A DNA stretch of 28,817 nucleotides from RGVT01 sp037129475 (lineage in GTDB: Bacteria; Planctomycetota; Planctomycetia; Pirellulales; UBA1268), in the NCBI GenBank assembly GCA_037129475.1, contig JBAXUY010000032.1:1-28817 (forward strand), written 5' to 3'. The notes below the pieces were generated by a model. It ran no database searches and was not told the DNA's origin. It saw only the letters and a list, made by a program, of their open reading frames with translations. Shown here one piece after another: positions 1-6,851 of this stretch; positions within the stretch are counted from its first letter, which is position 1, and each line of letters starts with the position of its first letter. The translations under genes were made by a program, and so were the position numbers.

Positions 1-241
1 GATGGCGGGCCCGCAGCCGGCGCACCGTCTCGATGCCGTCGATCCCCGGCATGCTCACGTCGATCAGCGCGACGTCGGGCTTTGTCTGGTTCCAGAGCGA
101 TTCCGCGGTGGTTCCATTCTCGGCCTGCCCCACGATCTCGAAGCCCACCTCGGTGCCGAGCGTGCGGGCGAGCCCCTCCCGGAAGAGCGGATGGTCATCG
201 ACCACGAGGAGGCGAATCGGGGCGGCGGTGTGGGGCGTCAT
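1..241 (-). CDS. Response regulator, NarL/FixJ type (3'-truncated by window edge)
   Basis: Only the first 80 codons of the receiver domain are in the window. The reading begins MTPHTAAPIRLLVVDDHPLF: the acidic pair is Asp15-Asp16 and the predicted phospho-acceptor is Asp61 in ALIDVSMPGIDGIE. The VVDDHPLFREGL opening is typical of NarL/FixJ regulators, whose output is a LuxR-type DNA-binding domain; that part lies beyond the left edge, so the output domain is inferred. The ATG shares bases with the TGA of the upstream histidine kinase (ATGA), so the two are very probably translationally coupled and form a cognate two-component pair. Confidence 0.9.
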   Translation of the reverse strand, partial: MTPHTAAPIRLLVVDDHPLFREGLARTLGTEVGFEIVGQAENGTTAESLWNQTKPDVALIDVSMPGIDGIETVRRLRARH

Positions 242-2490
242 CCTGGTCCCCCGGGGGCGTGATTTTTCCCATCATCCCCCGCGGGCACGGCACCGGCCAT
301 TGTCGATTCCGACAATCCACCCTCGCCGCCCGCAGCCAGGCGGCCGGGAGGCACGACCACCGTCAACCGCGTGCCCCGCCCGGGTCGGCTCTCGATGGCG
401 ATCGTGGCCTCGATCCGCCGGGCCCGCTCCCGCATTCCGCGGATGCCAAAATGCCCTTCGAGCGCGTCGCGGGCTGCGACGTCGAAACCCCGGCCGTCGT
501 CGGCCACCGTCAGGCAGAGGCCCTCGGGCCCGGCCGCGAGCCGCACGTCGATCACGGCGGCGTCGGCGTATTTCACGGCATTGTTCACCGCCTCGCGCAT
601 GATCCGCAGGAGGTGATACTGCACGAGCGGCGGCACCCGCGGCAGGTCGCCGGACGCGTCGAGCCGGATCGGCACGGTGGCGAGCGTCCGCAGATAGGCG
701 GCCTGTGCCGCGAGCGATTCAAGCAGCGAGCCATCGTGGCGGGCGGGATCGCGCAGGTCCCAGAGGAAGTCGTGAGTCTCCGACCGCAGCCGTGCGAGCA
801 TTCCGCGCTGCTCGTCGAGGACGTGCCGCGAATGCTCGTCGCCCGCGCGATGGGCCGCGGCATCGAGCTGAAGCGTGATCCCCGCGAGGTCTTGCTCGAG
901 CGTGTCGTGAAACTCGCGGGCGATGCGGTGCCGCTCGTCCGCAGCCGCTTCCGCCTGAAGTTTCGTCTCGATGAGTGCCAGTTGCCGTCGTACCTGCCGC
1001 CGCAGGAGCACGACCCAGCCGGTGGCGATGCCGGCGACCGCGGCCACCGCCGCCAGGGCCGCCGCCAGACGGTGCGGCTTCCACCACGACGGGGCTTGAA
1101 CGAGCCGCATGTCGGCCGCCGACCGCAGAAGCAATTGCAGCTGGCCGAACGGGCGGAAATCGGCCGTCCGCCCGATGGCGGCCTGGGCGGTCGCGTCCTC
1201 GCGCACGATCCCCGTCGCCATCACCTCGCTCCCCGGCTCCAGGCGGCGAATGGTCCGAAACGCCTCCGGCTGCACCACCGCCACCACGCTCGTGCTGCCC
1301 GATTGCAGCAGCACCACGCCGCCATCGCCGGCCACCCGGACGTCAATGACCCGGGCGGGGAACGTCACGAGGCAGCCCTTGTAGTCGCCCGGCGCCGCGA
1401 TCGCGCCATGAAACGAGGCCTGCTTGTTGATGGCCACGATCTCGTCGGGCGTGATCCTGATCGGCGTCAGCGGCCGGCCCGATTCGATCCGCCGGACGAC
1501 CGCCTCCACGATGCCGGCCACCTCGCGTCGGCCGCTGACGAAGCCCGCCACCTCGACGCGGTCTCCCGGCGCGATTCGCTCGGCCGACGCCGTCTCCACC
1601 CGCACGCCCAGCGTGCCCTCCTGGAGATAGAGAAACTTTCCCGGCTCGGCGAACGTCACGTTCCCCTGCGTGCGGATCCGATGCCCGTCGGCGGGATCGG
1701 GGCTGTATTGGGCGATCGCATGGAGCGGCACCTCGGGGGCTGCGAACGGCGGACCGGGCGCCGCCCGCTCCACCGTGATGTCGTCGGCGCGTGCAATCAA
1801 AAGCTGCGACGACCGGTGTTCGCCGCGGGTGTTGAAATATGTCGCCGCCACGCCCACCATCCGCACTTCTGCGTCGACGAGATGCTCCGGGGCCTGCGGC
1901 ATGATCCGCTTCGACACCACGGCCGTGAAGCGGTCGGCCCCGTCGGCGGTGACGAGCAGCCAGTCGATGCGGCCGTCGCGAACGCCCTGCACGACGCCCC
2001 GCACCGTCACCCGCTGGCAGTCGTCGGCGCCGCTGAAGAACCGGCGCTGATCGACGGGCCGCGGCGCGGGCTCAGGCTTCTCGCCGAGGAGGCGGATCGT
2101 CTCGGCGAAGATGTTTGGCGAATAGCCGCCCCGGCTGGTGCAGCCCACCACCTCCACCTCCTGGCCGGGCTCAAGACGGGCCAGCACCTCGAGATCTACC
2201 ATCAGCCTGATCGGGCGGGACTCTTCCCGCAGGGTGTCGATCCAGATCCCCGCCGAGTCGTCTTGGATGATAAGGCCGGTATGCCCCCGCCACGTCACGA
2301 CGCCCCGCACCATCACCTGCCTCCGGGCGGGGGCGTTCACGTCGGCGAGCAGATCGCGGATCGGCACGAGCGGCGGAAGGGCCTCGCCATCGTCAGCGCG
2401 ACCTGCCGTCGCCGCGAGCACCACGAGTGTCGCGAGCACCACGCCGCGCGTGATACAGATCCAAGCGAAGCGTGTCGATCGATCCATCAT
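238..2490 (-). CDS. Sensor histidine kinase, NarL-partner type (HisKA_3), with large extracytoplasmic OB-like sensor region
   Basis: 750 residues. A signal-anchor-like N-terminus (about 12-32) is followed by some 430 residues that read as four successive beta-rich OB-like modules (about 55-137, 158-241, 268-336, 372-465; repeated patterns such as VRGVVTWRG, VTVRGVVQG, IRTQGNVTF, each followed by GD/GS-x-V-x-V-x-G). One transmembrane helix lies at about 473-496. The HisKA_3 box is HRIAREFHDTLEQDLAGI with phospho-acceptor His528. The ATPase domain has an N box near 631-644 (REAVNNAVKYADA), G1 at 662-670 (ADDGRGFD) and G2 near 680-688 (FGIRGMRER). The start is backed by GAGGTGG just upstream of tandem ATGs. 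It follows the TIGR03067 gene by 37 bp and overlaps the response regulator by 4 bp. The kinase assignment is firm. The OB-like reading of the sensor is by eye, and its ligand is unknown. Confidence 0.92.
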   Translation of the reverse strand: MMDRSTRFAWICITRGVVLATLVVLAATAGRADDGEALPPLVPIRDLLADVNAPARRQVMVRGVVTWRGHTGLIIQDDSAGIWIDTLREESRPIRLMVDLEVLARLEPGQEVEVVGCTSRGGYSPNIFAETIRLLGEKPEPAPRPVDQRRFFSGADDCQRVTVRGVVQGVRDGRIDWLLVTADGADRFTAVVSKRIMPQAPEHLVDAEVRMVGVAATYFNTRGEHRSSQLLIARADDITVERAAPGPPFAAPEVPLHAIAQYSPDPADGHRIRTQGNVTFAEPGKFLYLQEGTLGVRVETASAERIAPGDRVEVAGFVSGRREVAGIVEAVVRRIESGRPLTPIRITPDEIVAINKQASFHGAIAAPGDYKGCLVTFPARVIDVRVAGDGGVVLLQSGSTSVVAVVQPEAFRTIRRLEPGSEVMATGIVREDATAQAAIGRTADFRPFGQLQLLLRSAADMRLVQAPSWWKPHRLAAALAAVAAVAGIATGWVVLLRRQVRRQLALIETKLQAEAAADERHRIAREFHDTLEQDLAGITLQLDAAAHRAGDEHSRHVLDEQRGMLARLRSETHDFLWDLRDPARHDGSLLESLAAQAAYLRTLATVPIRLDASGDLPRVPPLVQYHLLRIMREAVNNAVKYADAAVIDVRLAAGPEGLCLTVADDGRGFDVAARDALEGHFGIRGMRERARRIEATIAIESRPGRGTRLTVVVPPGRLAAGGEGGLSESTMAGAVPAGDDGKNHAPGGPG

Positions 2491-2527
2491 GCCACCTCGC
2501 TAGCCGGCCGCTGCCGCGTGCAGCCGC

Positions 2528-3028
2528 TCACGGCCCGCTGGCGTCGTCCTGATGCTTCTCGAACGTCACGAGCACGGCACCATCGCCCGGCTGGGTGCGG
2601 AACTCACGCGGACGCCAGCCCTGCTCGCCGCGGAAGCATAACCGCCGGTGTGTCTCCGAAACCTCGTAGATCCCCTGGAGCACCTTCCCCTTGCCGTCGC
2701 CGGCGGTGATCTCAATATCGATCTCCGGCGGGCTGGCGAGCGGGTCGATCCGGCTCTCGCCGCGATTCGTCTCGAGCCCGTCGACGGTCATCGCCCAGGT
2801 GCCGTCGGCATGATTGACCACGATCACGCGCCGCACGTCGCCCGGCTTCGTTTCCCCGTCCGACTCGATAGCCACGATCTTCCACGTGCCGGCGTAGAGC
2901 GCGCGGTCGCGGGCCACCTCGGCCTGCTCCGCGACACCGGCTTCCTGGCCAGTTGCCCGCCAGCCCGCCGCCAACGGCAAGATGACTGCGAGCAGCGCCG
3001 GCAGAAACCAGTTTCGGATGCGGTTCAT
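2528..3028 (-). CDS. TIGR03067-family secreted protein
   Basis: 166 residues with a Sec signal peptide (NRIRNWFLPALLAVILPLAAG). The mature part matches the pattern of the planctomycete TIGR03067 family: a GTWKIVAIESDG opening, a W-x-M-T-V strand, then GIYEVSETHRRLCF and a terminal VLVTFEK strand. The domain is a small all-beta unit of unknown function. The start is well supported: AGGAGAA lies 7 nt before the ATG. It is the first gene of the minus-strand run leading into the histidine kinase (37-bp gap), so co-transcription is likely. A role as an exported accessory to that sensor is possible but is only inferred from position. Confidence 0.8.
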   Translation of the reverse strand: MNRIRNWFLPALLAVILPLAAGWRATGQEAGVAEQAEVARDRALYAGTWKIVAIESDGETKPGDVRRVIVVNHADGTWAMTVDGLETNRGESRIDPLASPPEIDIEITAGDGKGKVLQGIYEVSETHRRLCFRGEQGWRPREFRTQPGDGAVLVTFEKHQDDASGP

Positions 3029-3210
3029 GACTTTCTCCTGCGGCTGAACACTCCCTCCGCGAGCAGTCTACGGTTTCCCGGCTGGAGCAGGCGGCCCCGA
3101 CCCTCGGCATACGATTGCCCGTCGCCTCCCGTCTTTTCTGCGTGGCTTCCATCACCAGCGTATCTTTGCTGTAAAACGCCGGTTTCCATATCTCTCAGGA
3201 CCGCCAGCGG
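3029..3210. promoter_or_regulatory. Divergent promoter region between TIGR03067/kinase unit and XylR-type regulator
   Basis: 182 bp without a convincing ORF separate two divergent starts, so promoters for both units must lie here. A less GC-rich stretch around 3161-3195 contains TTGCTGTAA (3166-3174), a 9-mer also found at 12238-12246 in the other divergent regulator promoter region. No sigma-70 hexamer pair is clear enough to place. Confidence 0.4.
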
Positions 3211-4395
3211 ATGGTATCCGAACACCCGCCATACGAACGCCCCCACGTCCTCCTGATGGTGGAGACGTCGATCGCCTATGGGCGGGGCATTCTCTCGGGC
3301 ATCACCCGCTGGCTGCGCAGCCACCGCCGCTGGAGCATGTATCTCGAACAACACGAACTGAGCGCATCGCCGCCGGCGTGGCTGGACGACTGGCGCGGAG
3401 ACGGCGTGATCTGCCGAGTCACCGACCCGCAGGTGGCAAAGGTTCTGGGAAAGTCGGGGATCCCGGTCGTCGATCTCAACGACCTGCACGACGATCTCGG
3501 ATTCATGCACATCTGGTCCGACCATCGGGCCATCGGCCGCATGGCGGCCGAGCATCTGATCGACCGCGGGTTTCGTCGGCTGGGTTTTTGTGGATTCTCT
3601 GATCAGCGGTGGAGCGGCCTGCGGCTCGAGGGAGTGCGCGACCGGGCGGCTGCCAGCGGGCTCACCGTCGAGGTCTTCGAGTCCGACTGGTTCGGGCCGC
3701 GGGCACCGGAGTGGGAGCGTGGCCAGGAGCACCTGAAGGCGTGGCTGCAGACGTTCCCGCGGCCGTTCGCCGTGATCGCGTGCAACGACCTCCGCGGCCA
3801 GCAGGTGCTCGACGCGGCACGGCGGGCAGGCCTCGCCGTGCCCGAGGATGTGGGCGTGATCGGAGTCGACGACGACGCGCTGTTGTGCGACCTGTGTGAT
3901 CCGCCGCTCTCCAGCGTACGGTGCAATCCCGAGGAAATCGGCTACCGTGCCGCCGAACAGCTCGATGGTCTCATGGCGGGCCGGCGCACCGCAGCCACCC
4001 CGCGGCCGACACAGCTGCTGGTGCCGCCGCTCGGCGTGACCACGCGTCAAAGCACCGACATCCTCGCGATCGCGGATCCTCGAGTGGCGGCGGTGCTCCG
4101 CATGATCCGCGAACGCGCCTGCGACGGTCTCACGATCCGCGACCTCGTCCGCCACTCAGGCGTGTCGCGGACGAAGCTCGAACGCCTCTTTCGCGAGGCC
4201 CTCGGCCGTACGCTCCAGGAGGAGATCCGCAGCATCCAGATGAAGCGTGCCCGGGAATTGCTGGCCCAGACGGACCTCTCGCTCGAGAAGATCGCGCCGC
4301 TGGTCGGCTTCTCGCAGGCGAGTTACTTGAGCCACGCGTTCAAACGCGAGGTGGGCGAGTCGCCCCGCGACTACCGACGGCGCGCCCGCCTGTAG
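3211..4395 (+). CDS. XylR-type transcriptional regulator (LacI-like sugar sensor + AraC HTH)
   Basis: 394 residues. Residues about 11-280 form a periplasmic-binding-protein-like sensor of LacI/XylR type (VLLMVETSIAYGRGILSGI near the N-terminus; FRRLGFCGF; VIACNDLRGQQVLDAARRAG; DVGVIGVDDDALLC). Residues about 288-392 form an AraC double helix-turn-helix (LTIRDLVRHSGVSRTKLERLF; then LSLEKIAPLVGFSQASYLSHAFKREVGESPRDYRR). This order matches E. coli XylR and its many planctomycete homologues, which usually activate sugar-catabolic genes on ligand binding. The start ATG has AGGA about 10 nt upstream. The gene converges on the isomerase-like gene. Its TAG stop is the first part of a two-hairpin repeat (4391-4453). 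Ligand unknown. Confidence 0.93.
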   Translation: MVSEHPPYERPHVLLMVETSIAYGRGILSGITRWLRSHRRWSMYLEQHELSASPPAWLDDWRGDGVICRVTDPQVAKVLGKSGIPVVDLNDLHDDLGFMHIWSDHRAIGRMAAEHLIDRGFRRLGFCGFSDQRWSGLRLEGVRDRAAASGLTVEVFESDWFGPRAPEWERGQEHLKAWLQTFPRPFAVIACNDLRGQQVLDAARRAGLAVPEDVGVIGVDDDALLCDLCDPPLSSVRCNPEEIGYRAAEQLDGLMAGRRTAATPRPTQLLVPPLGVTTRQSTDILAIADPRVAAVLRMIRERACDGLTIRDLVRHSGVSRTKLERLFREALGRTLQEEIRSIQMKRARELLAQTDLSLEKIAPLVGFSQASYLSHAFKREVGESPRDYRRRARL

Positions 4396-4453
4396 GTGCA
4401 GACTGGCAGTCTGCACGCGGCCGCATCGGGCAGATTATCAATCTGCCGCTACA
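4391..4453. repeat. Paired-hairpin palindromic repeat, copy 1 (possible bidirectional terminator)
   Basis: Outer arms TGTAG (4391-4395) and CTACA (4449-4453) enclose two perfect hairpins. The first is GTGCAGACT/AGTCTGCAC (4396-4404/4408-4416, 3-nt loop). The second is GGCAGATT/AATCTGCC (4429-4436/4440-4447, 3-nt loop). The element overlaps the ends of both convergent genes: it gives the TAG of the XylR-type gene and, on the other strand, the last codons (V-A-A-D) and TGA of the isomerase-like gene. The same architecture recurs at 28735-28789. A terminator role is inferred from position. No U-tract is present. Confidence 0.8.
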
Positions 4454-5355
4454 ACGTTGAAGCCCGCCGACCTGAGATGGGTGAGGCTGCGGTCGATGCC
4501 GGCAGGCGTGTCGGCGAGCGGCTCGTACTCGATGAGATATGTGCCCGTGTAGCCTGTCCGCGGCAGGAGGTCGGCCCAATCGATGCCGTCGGGCGGATCG
4601 CCCACCGCGGCGGCGGTCCAGCCGGCGCCCGTCCGCACCCAGTCCTTCAAGTGGCAGTAGGTGATCCGGCCGGCCAGCAGATCGACCGCACACCCCGGAT
4701 CGGCCGGCTCGGCGGCGCGGATGTTGCCGGGGTCGTAGTTGAAGCCGATGCGGCCGGGGAGCTCGGCGAGCAGCCTGGTGAGGCCGTCGCGGTGCGTGGT
4801 CGCGGTGTGGATGTGCGTCGCAGACCCGTCGGCGTTCCAGCGAATGGCCCCATGCGTCTCGATCGCCATCATCAGACCGAGCCGTTCGAGTTCGCGGTCG
4901 CACGTTACGAGCGCCTCGAGCAGCCGCTTCCAGATCGCATCGGTCATTTCGGCATAGGGCGTGAAGCCGGCGAAGAATCGCACCTGCTTCGCGCCACACT
5001 CGGCGGCCACTCGCGACTGGGCGATCGCCTTCTCGACGGCCACCGCGTGGGCTGCGGCATCGGGCAGCGTGAAGTCGTTCTCGATACAGCAGCCGGGCGT
5101 GGCGATGCCGCTCGATGCCGCCAGCCCGCGAAACGCCGCGATCTCGTCGGCCGACGGCTCTTCGGCAAGCCGGCCGGTCTGGCCGCCGCCGATCCCAAAT
5201 TCCAGCTCGCCGAAGCCGAAGCCGGCCGCGATTTCGAAATGCTCGTGGATCGGGAGATTGCGGAAGCCCCATTCCCCGCAGCCCACGCGGAGTGGTCGCG
5301 GCGTCGTGGCCTGCGGCGTCGGTCGAGAGGCAGCCGTCGTGGAAGGGGGCGTCAT
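4438..5355 (-). CDS. Sugar phosphate isomerase/epimerase-like TIM barrel (AP_endonuc_2/xylose isomerase-like fold)
   Basis: 305 residues from the ATG that overlaps the TGA of the upstream DUF1501 gene (ATGA). The open frame runs further upstream, but there it is only an antiparallel shadow of DUF1501. The sequence has the marks of the xylose-isomerase-like TIM barrel: LRVGCGEWGF at strand 1, KQVRFFAGF, MMAIETHG with candidate metal ligand Glu166, FNYDPGN with Asp208, TYCHLKDW with His235, and LIEYEPL with Glu276. Such proteins isomerise or epimerise sugars or inositols using a divalent metal. There is no obvious signal peptide, so it is probably cytoplasmic. It is the last gene of a three-gene minus-strand unit. 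Its final four codons and stop lie inside the hairpin repeat at 4391-4453, so the C-terminus may have been altered by insertion of that element. Substrate not determinable. Confidence 0.85.
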   Translation of the reverse strand: MTPPSTTAASRPTPQATTPRPLRVGCGEWGFRNLPIHEHFEIAAGFGFGELEFGIGGGQTGRLAEEPSADEIAAFRGLAASSGIATPGCCIENDFTLPDAAAHAVAVEKAIAQSRVAAECGAKQVRFFAGFTPYAEMTDAIWKRLLEALVTCDRELERLGLMMAIETHGAIRWNADGSATHIHTATTHRDGLTRLLAELPGRIGFNYDPGNIRAAEPADPGCAVDLLAGRITYCHLKDWVRTGAGWTAAAVGDPPDGIDWADLLPRTGYTGTYLIEYEPLADTPAGIDRSLTHLRSAGFNVVAAD

Positions 5356-6851
5356 GCGATGACTCCGGTGATGGGATGGGCCGGCTGCACGCCGGTGAGC
5401 TTCTGGTCGAGCCCGTTGAAGAAGTAGGTGAGCCGCTCGTGGTCGAGCCCCATGAGGTGGAGAATCGTGGCGTGGAGATCGCGAATGTGGTGGCGGTTCA
5501 CCACGGCCTCGTGGCCGAGGTCGTCCGTCTCGCCGTAGCTGATTCCCCGCTTGACGCCGCCGCCAGCGAGCCAATACGTGAAACCCTTGGGATTGTGGTC
5601 GCGGCCGTTGGCCCCTTGGCTCACGGGCTGCCGACCGAACTCGCCTCCCCAGACCACGAGCGTGCTGTCGAGCAGACCGCGGGCCTTCAGGTCGCCGAGC
5701 AGGGCGCCGATCGGCTTGTCCACCTCGGGGCAATGGATGGCGAGGTTCTCCTCCATGCCGTGGTGGGCGTCCCAGTTCTGCTGCTGGTGGCCACCGCCCG
5801 AATAGATCTGCACGAATCGCACGCCGCGCTCGACGAGCCGGCGAGCCACGAGACACTGCCGCCCAAACGTCGCGGGGCCGATGCCGAGATGGTGTTGCTT
5901 GCCACCGGCCATCGGGTGGTCGGTGTGCTTGTCGTAGAGGCCGTAGGCCGCGAGCGTGCGATCGTCCTCCGCGGAGAGATCGAGCAGTTCCGGGGCACTT
6001 GCCTGAAGTTGGAACGCGAGCTCGTAGCTGGCGATCCTTGCGGCCAGCTCCGACATTCCCGGCCGGTCGGCCGCGTGGAGGCCGTTGAGCGCGGCGAGCG
6101 TGTCCACGGTGTCACGCTGCATCGACCGCGTCACGCCGCTCGGGCCGTCGAGGGCGAGAATCGGTTCGCCGGTCGAGCGAAACACGGTGCCCTGGTAAGC
6201 GGCCGGCATGAAGCCGCTCGCCCAATTGGCGGCGCCCGGAATCGGACCGCCGCGGGGATCGAGCATCACGACGAAGGCCGGGAGATTCTCGTTCACGCTG
6301 CCGAGGCCATAGCCAAGCCAGCTGCCGAGCGACGGATAGCCCTGGAGGATGCGGCCCGTGTTCATCTGCAAATTGGCGGAGCCGTGCGCGAACGAATCGG
6401 CATACAGGCTCTTGATCACCGCCAGCTCGTCCATGTGCCTGGCGATGTGGGGGAAGGCGTCGGAGCACCACAGGCCCGACTCGCCATGTTGAGAGAATGT
6501 TCGTTTGGAGCCCAAGACTTTCTGCTTCTGGATGCTGCGGCGGCGGATTTCGATGTCCAACTCTTCGCCGTCGCGCTGTTGGAGCTCGGGCTTGTAGTCG
6601 AACGAGTCCATCTGCGACGGACCGCCGTACATGTAGAGAAAGATGCAGGCCTTCGCCTTCCCGGCATGGTGCGGCGGTTTCACCACAAGCGGGTTCGCCG
6701 CCGGCGGCGTGCTCGCAGCCTGAGCGGACGAGAAAAAGCCGTCGCGGGCGAGCAGGCTCGCGAGCGCCACGCCCGTGAAGCCCGCGCCCGTCTCCCAGAG
6801 AAACTCGCGCCGTGTGCCGCAGCAGCCGCGGCGAGCGTGTTCAGTCGACAT
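5352..6851 (-). CDS. DUF1501 protein, Tat-exported
   Basis: 499 residues. The N-terminus carries a Tat signal (TRREFLWETG at about 13-22, then a hydrophobic stretch ending near SSAQA). The body follows the DUF1501 family: KACIFLYMYGGPSQMDSFDYKP near the start, mid-domain SLGSWLGYGLG and PGFVVMLDPRGGP, and the conserved C-terminal signature VVWGGEFGRQP (about 399-409), GRDHNPKG (about 416-423) and YWLAGGGVKRG. DUF1501 belongs to the alkaline phosphatase/sulfatase-like superfamily, but no reaction is established for it. The ATG lies 11 bp inside the end of the PSCyt1/DUF1553 gene, and its TGA overlaps the isomerase ATG, so the three genes are coupled. DUF1501 paired with DUF1549/DUF1553 is the usual planctomycete arrangement. 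Confidence 0.93.
   Translation of the reverse strand: MSTEHARRGCCGTRREFLWETGAGFTGVALASLLARDGFFSSAQAASTPPAANPLVVKPPHHAGKAKACIFLYMYGGPSQMDSFDYKPELQQRDGEELDIEIRRRSIQKQKVLGSKRTFSQHGESGLWCSDAFPHIARHMDELAVIKSLYADSFAHGSANLQMNTGRILQGYPSLGSWLGYGLGSVNENLPAFVVMLDPRGGPIPGAANWASGFMPAAYQGTVFRSTGEPILALDGPSGVTRSMQRDTVDTLAALNGLHAADRPGMSELAARIASYELAFQLQASAPELLDLSAEDDRTLAAYGLYDKHTDHPMAGGKQHHLGIGPATFGRQCLVARRLVERGVRFVQIYSGGGHQQQNWDAHHGMEENLAIHCPEVDKPIGALLGDLKARGLLDSTLVVWGGEFGRQPVSQGANGRDHNPKGFTYWLAGGGVKRGISYGETDDLGHEAVVNRHHIRDLHATILHLMGLDHERLTYFFNGLDQKLTGVQPAHPITGVIA

Noticed and set aside
82..2709. An 875-codon plus-strand open frame
   Set aside because: It is antisense to the histidine kinase, which has clear kinase motifs and a ribosome-binding site. 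High GC content leaves the opposite strand open; the translation is His/Arg-rich and matches no domain.
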